A DNA stretch of 50,251 nt, taken from positions 1 to 50,251 of the forward strand of contig MPNL01000022.1 of NCBI GenBank assembly GCA_002239005.1, in the 5' to 3' direction. This document shows, one piece after another, positions 23,487 through 32,787 of this stretch. Source of the DNA: Truepera sp. bin119. GTDB taxonomy: Bacteria > Deinococcota > Deinococci > Deinococcales > Trueperaceae. Within the stretch, counting starts at the first letter, position 1. Each line of letters starts with the position of its first letter. The notes beneath the pieces were generated by a model that made no database searches, was not told the DNA's origin, and saw only the letters and a program-made list of their open reading frames with translations. Made by a program: the position numbers and the translations under genes.

Positions 23487-26435
23487 ATGAACGCGGCACA
23501 ATTTGACGAGTTCTTTAAATCCCTCTATGGCTATGGCCCGTTCCCGTGGCAGGCTGAACTGGCCCGCCAAGTTGTAGAGGCCCGACCGGATGATGCCTGC
23601 TGGCCAAAAGCGCTGGCCCTGCCGACTGCGGCTGGTAAGACTGCCTGCATCGATATGGCAATCTTCGCCCTGGCCTGCCAAGCAGACCGTACACCCGGGG
23701 AGCGTACTGCTCCCCGGCGCATATTCTTCATAGTGGACCGTCGGGTAATTGTAGACGAGACATTCGGGCGAGCACGGAGGCTGGCCGAAGCCTTGCACAA
23801 GACTACAAGCGGCATCCTGAAGGATGTAGCAGACAGATTACGCCTCCTCGCGCAGGAGGACGACCCGCTAGCTTGTTTTCAACTCCGCGGTGGGATGTAT
23901 CGTGATGACGCGTGGGCTCGGTCGCCGCTTCAGCCCACCGTGGTTGTCACCACAGTCGACCAGTTCGGCTCCCGGCTCTTATTCCGGGGGTACGGGTCCG
24001 GCGCGGGCATGCGGCCCGTTCACGCCGGGCTGGCCGCCAATGATTGCCTGTTAATCCTTGACGAAGCCCACTGTGCTAACCCCTTCCGCCAGACGGTTGC
24101 TTCAGTGCAACGCTATCGGACGTGGGCTTCGCAGTCCGGCTACATTGGTTCCGCCCCTTTCCACCTGACTCTGATTTCAGCCACACCCCCTCACGACATC
24201 ACGCGCGAGGACCGCTTCGCTGACAAAGACAAGGACCGAGCGCACCCGGTGTTCGGCAGACGCATCAATGCATCTAAACCTGCCAGCCTGAAGATTGCTA
24301 AGGAGGCGCAAAAGAAAAATGCCCTGAAAAAGTTGGCCCAGCATGCAGCCGCCGAGGCAGTCAAGCTGGTGAGTGACGGTGACGCGCGCAAAGCGATCGG
24401 AGTAATAGTCAACCGGGTTGCTACAGCGCGGCTAGTGTATGAACACTTGGTCAAGGAAGGCAAGGATGTCGTTCTGCTGACCGGGCGGATGAGGGCCATC
24501 GACCGGGATGAAGTTCTCCGTGACCTGGAATCACTGAAGACCGGTGCCGATAGAGAGGAACGGACGCGCTTCATTGTCGCTACGCAAACCCTGGAGGTGG
24601 GTGCAGACCTGGACTTCGATGGGCTGGTAACTGAGTGCGCTAGTCTCGACGCCCTGAGACAGCGTTTCGGACGCCTGAACCGGGATGGGCGTTCCATTGA
24701 TTCCAGGGCAGTTATTGTCATCCGGGCCGACCAGACCGAAGCCAATAGTAAAGCAGCAAACGATCCGGTCTATGGCGAGGCCCTCACCAAAACCTGGCAG
24801 TGGCTTGGTGAGAAGGCCGGTGATGACGGCATAGACTTCGGCTACACGGCTATGCACAACCTTCTTCCTGACTCCCCGGAAGAGTTGGCGAAACTGTGCC
24901 AGCAGGCACCGAATGCTCCAGTGATGCTGCCCGCTCATCTGGACGCCTGGGTACAAACTTCGCCTATTCCTCATCCCGATCCAGACGTGTCTCCGTTTCT
25001 GCATGGCCCCAACCGTGGCGCGCCAGAGGTTCAGGTCTGCTGGCGAGCCGACCTGCACGACATGTCGCTAGAACAGCAGGTTGAGATTGTGAGCCTGTGC
25101 CCTCCAGTATCGTCAGAATGTATCTCGGTCCCCATTCACAGCTTCCGTCGCTGGCTCGAGGGAACGGGTAGCAACGTCGACCATGAAGACAGTGACGTAG
25201 AAGGGACCCTTTCTCCTGATAAAGACTTTGGAAAGCACAGCAACATTCAACACAACGTCATCTGCTGGCGCGGGCCGGAGGAGAGCGGGCCGGAGAAGAG
25301 TCGTCTGCTCACCGAACATTCAGACCTCGCAGACCTGCGCCCCGGCGATACAGTGGTTATCCAGGAGGAACTGCGGGGATGGGAGACCTTCGGGCACATA
25401 CCTGAAGGTCCCGACGGAAAGCGAATTATAGACTTAGGAGACCGGGCACATCTTCAGTCTCGAGCGAAAGCCGTACTGCGTGCCAATACCAAAGTGGTGG
25501 AATCATGGCCCGATTTGGCAAAGGACTGTTTGAAGGGAATCTCCAACCGATCTGAGGATTCCGAGGGTGATGGGGGCGATGACGAAATCCAGCAGTCTCT
25601 TGAAGCTCTAGCGGAGCTAGAGATGCCACCTGAATGGGAATGGCTGAAAGACGCCGCATCGGCACTAGCCCGAGACACACGCCGGAAGAGGCTAACGCAT
25701 CCCGGAGGCGGCTTCGTGCTGCAAGGCTCCCGCCGGGTACAGAAATATATGAGATCGGCTTCAACCCCTACTAGTGAGGATCATTCCTCTTCGGCCACAG
25801 TGCGAGTTACACTAGCCGACCATCTAGAGGGGGTAAAACGATGGGCCAGGCGCTTCGGTGAGGGAGTTAGCCTGCCGAGTAAGCTGGTAAATGACCTGAC
25901 CCTGGCAGGCCGATCCCACGACGTGGGCAAAGCTGATCCTCGATTCCAGGCGATACTGCACGGTGGTCATCCATGGGCCGCCCTGGTTGGCGGGCCACTT
26001 CTTGCTAAGTCGGGCAACCTCCCTTCCGGCTTGGTGGAATACCGGCGCGCTTGCCGAGAGAGCGGATACCCTCGAGGCTCCCGCCACGAACTGCTTTCGG
26101 TGCGTCTGATTGAGAGCGTGCCCGGACTACTGGAATCTGCTCATGATGAGAACCTGGTATTGCACCTAGTTGCCAGCCACCACGGCCGTTGCCGACCCTT
26201 GGCCCCGGTGGTGGCCGATGATGAGTCGGTCAAGGTGGAGATCCTCGGCATGTCAGCCACCAGCGCCACCGGTCTGGAGCGGCTAGACAGCGGCGTGCCG
26301 GAACGCTTCTGGCGGCTGGTGCGGCGCTACGGGTGGTGGGGCCTAGCCTGGTTGGAAGCCCTGATGCGCCTGGCCGACCACCGCTCTAGCGAGGCTGAGC
26401 AGAAAGCTCACGATGACGCCGATAGTCAGGGCTGA
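23487..26435 (+). CDS. cas3: Type I-G Cas3 helicase-nuclease with C-terminal HD domain
   Basis: A 982-residue protein with the reversed domain order of type I-G/I-U Cas3. The superfamily 2 helicase comes first: Walker A ALPTAAGKT (Lys51), motif II DEAH (192-195), motif III region LISATPP, and motif VI around RQRFGRLNRDGR. The HD nuclease comes last: RSHDVGKADPRF (His811, Asp812) and HLVASHHGRCRPLAP. It unwinds and degrades target DNA recruited by the effector. All motifs look intact, so the system should be active. SD GGGGTGATTTGAA is modest. Confidence 0.93.
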   Translation: MNAAQFDEFFKSLYGYGPFPWQAELARQVVEARPDDACWPKALALPTAAGKTACIDMAIFALACQADRTPGERTAPRRIFFIVDRRVIVDETFGRARRLAEALHKTTSGILKDVADRLRLLAQEDDPLACFQLRGGMYRDDAWARSPLQPTVVVTTVDQFGSRLLFRGYGSGAGMRPVHAGLAANDCLLILDEAHCANPFRQTVASVQRYRTWASQSGYIGSAPFHLTLISATPPHDITREDRFADKDKDRAHPVFGRRINASKPASLKIAKEAQKKNALKKLAQHAAAEAVKLVSDGDARKAIGVIVNRVATARLVYEHLVKEGKDVVLLTGRMRAIDRDEVLRDLESLKTGADREERTRFIVATQTLEVGADLDFDGLVTECASLDALRQRFGRLNRDGRSIDSRAVIVIRADQTEANSKAANDPVYGEALTKTWQWLGEKAGDDGIDFGYTAMHNLLPDSPEELAKLCQQAPNAPVMLPAHLDAWVQTSPIPHPDPDVSPFLHGPNRGAPEVQVCWRADLHDMSLEQQVEIVSLCPPVSSECISVPIHSFRRWLEGTGSNVDHEDSDVEGTLSPDKDFGKHSNIQHNVICWRGPEESGPEKSRLLTEHSDLADLRPGDTVVIQEELRGWETFGHIPEGPDGKRIIDLGDRAHLQSRAKAVLRANTKVVESWPDLAKDCLKGISNRSEDSEGDGGDDEIQQSLEALAELEMPPEWEWLKDAASALARDTRRKRLTHPGGGFVLQGSRRVQKYMRSASTPTSEDHSSSATVRVTLADHLEGVKRWARRFGEGVSLPSKLVNDLTLAGRSHDVGKADPRFQAILHGGHPWAALVGGPLLAKSGNLPSGLVEYRRACRESGYPRGSRHELLSVRLIESVPGLLESAHDENLVLHLVASHHGRCRPLAPVVADDESVKVEILGMSATSATGLERLDSGVPERFWRLVRRYGWWGLAWLEALMRLADHRSSEAEQKAHDDADSQG

Positions 26436-26446
26436 GGAGAAGTAAG

Positions 26447-27406
26447 ATGACCGAACAGAAACAGAAGGGCCTAGTCCTTACTGGTTTGGACGGCACCAAC
26501 CCGCTGGCGTTCCTGGCGGCCCTGGGAACGTTGCGGGGTCTCACCCTAGCCTGGCCGGAGCGTCAGGTCTGCCTCTCCTGGACGCTGCTCGATTCCTGGC
26601 GTCCCACCCTCCATGTAGACGAAGGCACACCCAGTGAAGACGAGGCACTGAACGGGGTGGAGCGTTTTACGGAAATGCGACCAGGACATGAGGCTTTGAG
26701 AATCGCAGATAGTCTCACTATTCATGTGGACGAATTCCGCACCCATGCCCTTGATGCAGCTTTAGCTGCTGATCCTTCCCTCGAAGGGCGGTCAGCAGCG
26801 GACTTCATAGCTGCATTTGGCTGCGACGCCATTAAGCCTGCCGACCAGGAAGGACGGATTCAGGATACCGCATTGCGTACTATGAGCGGCACTGGACATC
26901 AGCATTTCCTAAAGACCATGCGCGAACTCACCGAGAAAGTCAATCGAGACAAGATTTGGCAGAGTTTGTTTCATCGCTGGGAAAGGAAAGATCCCCAACT
27001 GTCCCTGCGCTGGGACCCGGAAGAGGACCGCCGGTACGCATTACGGTGGAAAAACCCTAGTGATGATAAGGTCAGAGTCAAAGGCAAAAGTGGCGCGCCA
27101 ACCGAATGGGGCGCTAACCGCCTAGCCTTTGAAGCCTTGCCACTCTTCCCTGTCATGCCGGTAGGCCAGGGAATTCAAACCACCGGGTTCTCAGGAAACC
27201 GGAGCCACGATACATTTTGGACATGGCCTATCTGGGACGTTCCTGCCGACCTAGATACCGTGCGTTCCTTGCTCGCATTACAGGATCTCCAAAGAAACTA
27301 CATCGACCGCACGGCACTGGCCGCTATGGGTATCCGTCAAGTCTTCAAGTCCCAACGAATAACCTTCGGGAAATATCGCAGCTTTGCCCCGGCCATCCCG
27401 GTATAG
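26447..27406 (+). CDS. Type I-G large-subunit-like protein (Cas8g/Csb3 position), short
   Basis: A 319-residue protein placed where type I-G operons encode the large subunit (Csx17/Cas8g or Csb3). It starts LVLTGLDGTNPLAFLAALGTLRGL, the N-terminal pattern of these proteins (a short strand, then NPL-x-FLAALG-x-L). Further on are HQHFLKTMRELTEKV and an aromatic basic end with FKSQRITFGKYRSFAP. Its role would be PAM recognition and Cas3 recruitment. At 319 residues it is much shorter than Csx17-type subunits (as recalled, often 600 or more), so it is a compact variant. An SD site (GGAG) lies in the 11-base gap after cas3. Confidence 0.65.
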   Translation: MTEQKQKGLVLTGLDGTNPLAFLAALGTLRGLTLAWPERQVCLSWTLLDSWRPTLHVDEGTPSEDEALNGVERFTEMRPGHEALRIADSLTIHVDEFRTHALDAALAADPSLEGRSAADFIAAFGCDAIKPADQEGRIQDTALRTMSGTGHQHFLKTMRELTEKVNRDKIWQSLFHRWERKDPQLSLRWDPEEDRRYALRWKNPSDDKVRVKGKSGAPTEWGANRLAFEALPLFPVMPVGQGIQTTGFSGNRSHDTFWTWPIWDVPADLDTVRSLLALQDLQRNYIDRTALAAMGIRQVFKSQRITFGKYRSFAPAIPV

Positions 27407-27441
27407 CCCGCAGCAACCAATCAGGGAGAGTGAGGCTGGCG

Positions 27442-29196
27442 ATGACCATAGATGCCCCGGAAACCGTGTCAACCCCCGCCAGCCCTGATTCCGAAACATC
27501 CATAAGCAAGCTCCCGGAGTTGGTCCCCGCGCGAATGCTCAACGAGTATGCCTACTGCGCCCGTCTGGCCTACCTGGAATGGGTGCAGGGCGAGTTCGCC
27601 GACAACGTTGACACCGTCGAGGGCCGCTTCCAGCACCGCCGGGTGGACCGCCCATCAGGAAACCTGCCCTGGCCTCCTGACAAAGATGGTGTTGATCCGG
27701 TAGAAGAAGGCGGTCTTGGACCGGAGACCATCCACGCCCGCTCCGTTCTGGTATCCGACGAGTCCCTGGGAGCAATCGCCCGTATTGACCTAATAGAAGG
27801 TCAGGGCGACTCAGTTACCCCAGTGGACTATAAGCACGGCAAAGTCCCCGACCTGCCGGAGGGAGCGTGGGAGCCGGAACGGATCCAAACCTGCATCCAG
27901 GGACTGCTGCTACGCGCCAACGGGTATACCTGCAACGAGGGAGTGCTCTACTTCGTGGAGTCCCGCCAGCGAGTGACGGTCCCTTTTGACGATGCCCTCG
28001 TCTCCCGGGCGCTGGAGTTGTTATCGGGGATCAGAAACATGGCAACATCGGGGCAAATTCCCGAACCACTGAAGGACAGCCCCAAATGCCCAAGATGCTC
28101 CCTGGTAGGCATTTGCCTTCCAGACGAAGTGAACTTCATTTCCGCGAAGGGACAGACCGTTAGGCCCGAGGATGTTCGGCGGATGACCCCGGCCAGGGAC
28201 GATGCGATTCCTGTATACGTACATTCCCAGGGGGCTGTTGTTGGCAAGTCGGGAGACCAGTTGGAGGTAAAAAAACAAGGACAAACGCTGCAAAAGATTC
28301 GTCTGATGGAAGTCTCACACCTGTCCGTTTTTGGCAACGTCCAGATCACCACCCAGGCGCTCCGAGAGTTGTGCAATCGGAACATCCCCATCTGCTACTT
28401 CACTTACGGCGGGTGGTTCAGTGGCATCACCACCGGAATGAGCCACAAGAACGTGGAACTGCGTTGCCGGCAATACCTGGTAGCAATGACGCCCGAAACC
28501 GCGTTGCCTATCGCCCGCCGGATGGTCTTCGGAAAGATAAAAAACTGCCGCACTCTGATGCGCCGAAATCACTGGGAGCCGCCTGTTGCCACCCTGGCGG
28601 AGTTAGGCCGGCTGGCGGATCAGTCACAGAAGGCCCTATCACTCGATACTCTGCTGGGCATTGAGGGGGCTGCGGCCCGCACCTACTTCTCGGAGTTCCA
28701 GGGCATGATCAAGACCGAGTCCCTGAGTTTCGACTTCCACGGGCGGAACCGGCGTCCGCCTCGGGACCCGGTGAACGCTGTTCTCTCATTTCTCTATGCC
28801 ATGCTAATCAAGCAAGCGATGGTTACAGCTTTCACAGTGGGCTTTGATCCTTACCTGGGGTTCTACCACCAGCCCAAGTACGGCAAACCCTCCCTCGCCC
28901 TAGACCTGGTGGAGGAATTCCGTCCTCTGATTGCGGACTCGGCATGCCTGACCCTCATCAACAACGGAGAACTGGGACCGAAGCACTTCATTGTCAGGGG
29001 AAACGCGACGGCCCTCACCCAGAACGGTCGCCGCAAGGTCATAGAAGCCTTCGAGCGGCGGATGGACACTCTGGCTACACACCCCCTTTTCGGATATGCC
29101 GCCAGCTACCGCCGCATCCTGGAAATACAGACCCGACTGCTGTCCAGGCATCTTCTGGGTGAACTGCCAGTCTATCCAGTATTCAGAACGAGGTAG
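27442..29196 (+). CDS. cas4-cas1: Cas4-Cas1 fusion adaptation protein
   Basis: A 584-residue fusion typical of type I-G. The Cas4 part (about 25-230) has Cys39 in YCARLAYLE, the VDYKHGKV nuclease motif and the cluster Cys216, Cys219, Cys225 (CPRCSLVGIC), which together bind an Fe-S cluster. The Cas1 part (about 250-584) has Glu408 (LLGIEGAAA), His476 (GFYHQPKYGKPSL) and Asp488/Glu491-Glu492 (LDLVEEFRP), the metal-binding integrase residues. Cas4 trims prespacers and selects the PAM; in the Geobacter type I-G system the fusion gives TTN. GTG 27430 is an alternative start. It lies 2 bases before cas2. Confidence 0.95.
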   Translation: MTIDAPETVSTPASPDSETSISKLPELVPARMLNEYAYCARLAYLEWVQGEFADNVDTVEGRFQHRRVDRPSGNLPWPPDKDGVDPVEEGGLGPETIHARSVLVSDESLGAIARIDLIEGQGDSVTPVDYKHGKVPDLPEGAWEPERIQTCIQGLLLRANGYTCNEGVLYFVESRQRVTVPFDDALVSRALELLSGIRNMATSGQIPEPLKDSPKCPRCSLVGICLPDEVNFISAKGQTVRPEDVRRMTPARDDAIPVYVHSQGAVVGKSGDQLEVKKQGQTLQKIRLMEVSHLSVFGNVQITTQALRELCNRNIPICYFTYGGWFSGITTGMSHKNVELRCRQYLVAMTPETALPIARRMVFGKIKNCRTLMRRNHWEPPVATLAELGRLADQSQKALSLDTLLGIEGAAARTYFSEFQGMIKTESLSFDFHGRNRRPPRDPVNAVLSFLYAMLIKQAMVTAFTVGFDPYLGFYHQPKYGKPSLALDLVEEFRPLIADSACLTLINNGELGPKHFIVRGNATALTQNGRRKVIEAFERRMDTLATHPLFGYAASYRRILEIQTRLLSRHLLGELPVYPVFRTR

Positions 29197-29198
29197 CT

Positions 29199-29489
29199 AT
29201 GCGTAACCGGTTTCTCGTGTGCTACGATGTCACCGACCCCAAGCGGCTGGCCCGGACTTACAAGAAGATGAACGGGTTTGGCGAACCGGCACAATACTCG
29301 GTGTTCATCTGCGATTTATCGCACAAGGAAAGGGTACTACTGGAGGCGGCCTTGACGGAAGTCCTGAACTTGAAGGAGGATCGGGCCTTGATTGTGGATA
29401 TGGGTCCTTCGGAAGGACGGGGAAGCGAGAATTATACCGTCTTGGGAAACGCCCGGGAGTTGCCACGCAGAGCGGTGGTGATAGTGTGA
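29199..29489 (+). CDS. cas2: Cas2 adaptation protein
   Basis: A 96-residue Cas2 of normal length. The first strand and catalytic-site Asp are in RFLVCYDVTDPKRLARTYKKM (Asp10 region); the ferredoxin fold continues with AQYSVFICDLSHKERVLLEAAL and DRALIVDMGPSEGRGS, ending LPRRAVVIV. It forms the Cas1-Cas2 integrase with the upstream fusion. It is the last cas gene; the CRISPR leader begins straight after it. Confidence 0.95.
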   Translation: MRNRFLVCYDVTDPKRLARTYKKMNGFGEPAQYSVFICDLSHKERVLLEAALTEVLNLKEDRALIVDMGPSEGRGSENYTVLGNARELPRRAVVIV

Positions 29490-29692
29490 TAGGCAGACAA
29501 CGCCGCTTCGTATTGCGAGAGGTCCAGTAGTGAAGACCTCCCGTTGCACCCCTCGCAACTATTTGGCCATAAAACTGATCATTGTGCGTGTTGAGCCGAT
29601 ATGAATGGGTTACGAATTGCAGAAATAAGAAATATTTACGGCGAAAGCTGCACTACCTCATGGCTGACGTCCGAGTTGGGTCACAAATAGCT
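29490..29692 (+). promoter_or_regulatory. Leader of the type I-G array
   Basis: A 203-base non-coding stretch between cas2 and the first repeat, AT-rich in the middle (29570-29645, with GAAATAAGAAATATTT). Its place beside cas2 and the decay of the far end of the array make this the leader side, where new spacers enter and array transcription starts. No single promoter stands out. Confidence 0.65.
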
Positions 29693-32192
29693 GTTTCCAC
29701 TGCTGAAAGGCAGTGGCCCCATTGAAGCAACTTGACGCCGGCAGCGCCCCCGGGACCGACCAGGGTTTCCACTGCTGAAAGGCAGTGGCCCCATTGAAGC
29801 GATTTCGACCACTCCTTGCTCCAGTCGATGTGGGGAAGTTTCCACTGCTGAAAGGCAGTGGCCCCATTGAAGCCACACTCCACGATTTCAGGCCAGGCCA
29901 GGAGAACGAGTTTCCACTGCTGAAAGGCAGTGGCCCCATTGAAGCGAGTGACGCTGCACACGGCGAGGGGCGCATTCCCGAAGTTTCCACTGCTGAAAGG
30001 CAGTGGCCCCATTGAAGCTGGATCATGGTGCCGGCTGGCCTGCTCGGGCTGGCGTGTTTCCACTGCTGAAAGGCAGTGGCCCCATTGAAGCGTCACCGAG
30101 TCGGTCATGCCTCGAGTCGAGCGGGCGGGTTTCCACTGCTGAAAGGCAGTGGCCCCATTGAAGCGGTATCGCCAGCCTCCTGTCCGGGTTGTAGCTCCCA
30201 GTTTCCACTGCTGAAAGGCAGTGGCCCCATTGAAGCCTATTGGTGGCCACCAGGTCCATGAGGCAGTCAACCAGTTTCCACTGCTGAAAGGCAGTGGCCC
30301 CATTGAAGCGAGTACGAGTTCTCGATGTGCCGGCGGTGGCGGAACAGTTTCCACTGCTGAAAGGCAGTGGCCCCATTGAAGCCTACTGATGGCGAGACTC
30401 TATAACATCACCCTGCAGGTTTCCACTGCTGAAAGGCAGTGGCCCCATTGAAGCCGTGGCGGGTCCGGATTCCACCGACCGGAAGTGCCAGTTTCCACTG
30501 CTGAAAGGCAGTGGCCCCATTGAAGCGACGCGGCCCAGACCAAGGAGCTGACCGTGGCCCTGGTTTCCACTGCTGAAAGGCAGTGGCCCCATTGAAGCCC
30601 AGGTGGTGTCTGTTCAGCCGGTCCACTCTCCGAGGTTTCCACTGCTGAAAGGCAGTGGCCCCATTGAAGCTTCTTCGAGTTTGTGCTCGCTTTTCAGCAG
30701 GCCTTGGTTTCCACTGCTGAAAGGCAGTGGCCCCATTGAAGCATGGCCTCCTGAATCAAGCTGATGCCCTCGGGCACAGTTTCCACTGCTGAAAGGCAGT
30801 GGCCCCATTGAAGCGTCTAGCCTCAGCCTGTGCGGTGTCGGCGGTTTGCTGGTTTCCACTGCTGAAAGGCAGTGGCCCCATTGAAGCGGTGGTTGCAGCG
30901 ATCACGACTGCTCTACAATCGCTGTTTCCACTGCTGAAAGGCAGTGGCCCCATTGAAGCCTGCTAGCCGTGCCGCTGGTGGTGGTCGACAAGATCGTTTC
31001 CACTGCTGAAAGGCAGTGGCCCCATTGAAGCTTGATCATCCCGTCCCACTTTTTGGCTGCGTCGCCCAGTTTCCACTGCTGAAAGGCAGTGGCCCCATTG
31101 AAGCTGCGCCGTGCCGCCGATACTGACCGTGCCAGTCAAGTTTCCACTGCTGAAAGGCAGTGGCCCCATTGAAGCATTAACGGCCGCTTTGAAGAGCTCG
31201 ACGCGCTCGCTGTTTCCACTGCTGAAAGGCAGTGGCCCCATTGAAGCCGGATCGAGGGCAGCACCTTTTCCATCCACGCTGCCTGGTTTCCACTGCTGAA
31301 AGGCAGTGGCCCCATTGAAGCACGCTCGACGACAATGAGGATGTCGCTTTTCAAAAGTTTCCACTGCTGAAAGGCAGTGGCCCCATTGAAGCCTGTGTAC
31401 GGAGTATGGGAAGTGTTACCAGACAATAGTTTCCACTGCTGAAAGGCAGTGGCCCCATTGAAGCCCCGTTCTGCGAGGACAAGTCGGTAAAGGTCGACCT
31501 GTTTCCACTGCTGAAAGGCAGTGGCCCCATTGAAGCATCCGGACTCGAGCCTCGCCACCACCGCAGTAGACCCAGTTTCCACTGCTGAAAGGCAGTGGCC
31601 CCATTGAAGCATCGGACAAATCAAAGCGATACTACACGCAGAGGCTAGTTTCCACTGCTGAAAGGCAGTGGCCCCATTGAAGCCTTCTAACCCTGCTGAC
31701 CCCCCTCGCCGCGGCCCAGGTTTCCACTGCTGAAAGGCAGTGGCCCCATTGAAGCCCCGTTCTGCGAGGACAAGTCGGTAAAGGTCGACCTGTTTCCACT
31801 GCTGAAAGGCAGTGGCCCCATTGAAGCGGCTATAATCTCCCCTATGTCCCCGCCTCCACCGTCCGGTTTCCACTGCTGAAAGGCAGTGGCCCCATTGAAG
31901 CTCCTCAGCGCAGGTGACGACCAGGCCGCGGAAGGCTAGTTTCCACTGCTGAAAGGCAGTGGCCCCATTGAAGCGAGGATCGGATTATCAAGCTCACCGC
32001 CGACGAGTCCGGTTTCCACTGCTGAAAGGCAGTGGCCCCATTGAAGCATCTGCCCGAGGAGCGTCTTCTGACTCTGGGTGACAGTTTCCACTGCTGAAAG
32101 GCAGTGGCCCCATTGAAGCTGGCCGTAGCCGATGGTGGGATAACCGGCTAAGTCGTGTTTCCACTGCTGAAAGGCAGTGGCCCCATTGAAGG
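29693..32192 (+). CRISPR. Type I-G CRISPR array, 35 repeats and 34 enclosed spacers
   Basis: Thirty-five copies of a 36-base repeat start at 29693, 29765, 29838 and so on to 32157. The repeat begins GTTTCCACTGCTGAAAG, has a 7-base stem CCACTGC/GCAGTGG, and ends CCCCATTGAAGC. The final ATTGAAGC resembles the 8-base 5' handle of many crRNAs, so the plus strand is the guide strand. Spacers are 35-38 bases, mostly 36-37. All repeats are identical except the last, which differs in its final base (32192). The spacer at 31465-31500 is repeated exactly at 31756-31791. Uniform repeats and full cas genes suggest a live array. Confidence 0.97.
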
Positions 32193-32228
32193 GCAGGGCA
32201 GCCGGTCGGCAAGCAGCTGTTCAAGCTG

Positions 32229-32236
32229 GTTTCCAC
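32229..32236 (+). repeat. Vestige of a 36th repeat
   Basis: GTTTCCAC begins exactly 36 bases after the last full repeat, the normal spacer length, then the match is lost. It is the decayed or cut trailer end of the array, fused to the cas1e remnant. Confidence 0.6.
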
Positions 32237-32346
32237 CATTTCAGCCTCTAGAGCTAGCCTATGAAGAGGACCCATACGAGAGCGACAGCGCCCTGCCTGG
32301 GTCGCTCTGGTCGCCAAACGGAAGCGCTCCAGGAGGGATTCAACAT
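32237..32346 (+). pseudogene. 3' end of a type I-E cas1 (cas1e), truncated
   Basis: The frame reads LELAYEEDPYESDSALPGSLW followed by SPNGSAPGGIQHA, which matches the acidic end and terminal LPG-x-LW...PGG motif of type I-E Cas1 proteins. Only about 36 residues remain; everything upstream is replaced by the end of the I-G array. The frame overlaps the start of the following cas2e, as in intact I-E operons. Confidence 0.65.
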
Positions 32347-32675
32347 GCTCGTGATGATCCTCAGGAAGACACCGAAGAGCCTGCACGGTGAACTCAGCAA
32401 GTGGCTGCTCGAGATCACGCCCGGTGTTTTTGCAGGAAAGACCAGTGCTTTGGTACGCGACCTTCATATTGGCCCATAGGAGAACTGGTCGTTGCTACCA
32501 ACTATTCCCCGCACAGAACGAGCAGGGATTTGAAATCCGCTCGTCTCACCCCGAGCTTCGGGGGCCCGTTCACATAGACGGGCTCGACCTGATCGCCACC
32601 AAGACCGCCTCGTGGAGAAATAAGGGGCATGAGTCTGGCGCAGGAAGGCAGGGACATAAAGCCAGGAAAAGCTAA
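32345..32675 (+). pseudogene. Type I-E cas2 (cas2e), frameshifted
   Basis: The ATG at 32345 opens MLVMILRKTPKSLHGELSK and WLLEITPGVFAGKTSALVRD, the N-terminal half of Cas2 of type I-E (pattern L-x-WLLE-x-PGVF-x(3)-S-x-x-VRD). A frameshift near 32460-32475 moves the rest to another frame, which reads TGRCYQLFPAQNEQGFEIRS, then IDGLDLIATKTASW, to a stop at 32673-32675. NEQGFE-x-R and the D-G-L-x-L-I end are diagnostic for Cas2e. The gene is dead but only one frame change from intact, so its loss is fairly recent. Confidence 0.8.
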
Positions 32676-32696
32676 GAATCGGCGTCCTGGTCATGT

Positions 32697-32787
32697 GTGT
32701 TCCCCACGCACGTGGGGATGAACCGCTTCACGGCCTCTCGGGCGACCTCCCGTGCAGCGCTGGGAAGATCACCCGCAGGATGAACCG
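32697..32787 (+). CRISPR. Relic type I-E CRISPR: one intact and one decayed repeat
   Basis: A 29-base sequence at 32697-32725 (starts GTGTTCCCCACGCACG, ends GGGGATGAACCG) is a textbook type I-E repeat with a hairpin. Starting 62 bases on, 32759-32787 keeps the last 10 bases (GGATGAACCG). The spacing is that of a 29-base repeat with a 33-base spacer. It lies 21 bases after the cas2e remnant, the expected place for an I-E array. Confidence 0.75.

Noticed and set aside
29693-32192. Search by eye for main-array spacers that match the rest of the window (self-targeting).
   Set aside because: I saw no convincing match in the spacers I compared, but 34 spacers cannot be compared reliably by eye against both strands; only the mini-array spacer gave a clear match.
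29653-32467. Long minus-strand and plus-strand frames over the array, rich in LQWGHCLSAVET, FNGATAFQQWK or FPLLKGSGPIEA.
   Set aside because: These are translations of the CRISPR repeat in different frames, not genes.
32518-32588. Three hairpins in a row (ACGAGC...GCTCGT, CCCCGA...TTCGGGG, GCCCGT...ACGGGC), at first sight a structured RNA.
   Set aside because: They lie inside the cas2e remnant, whose protein similarity explains the sequence. The pairing is likely incidental in GC-rich coding DNA.
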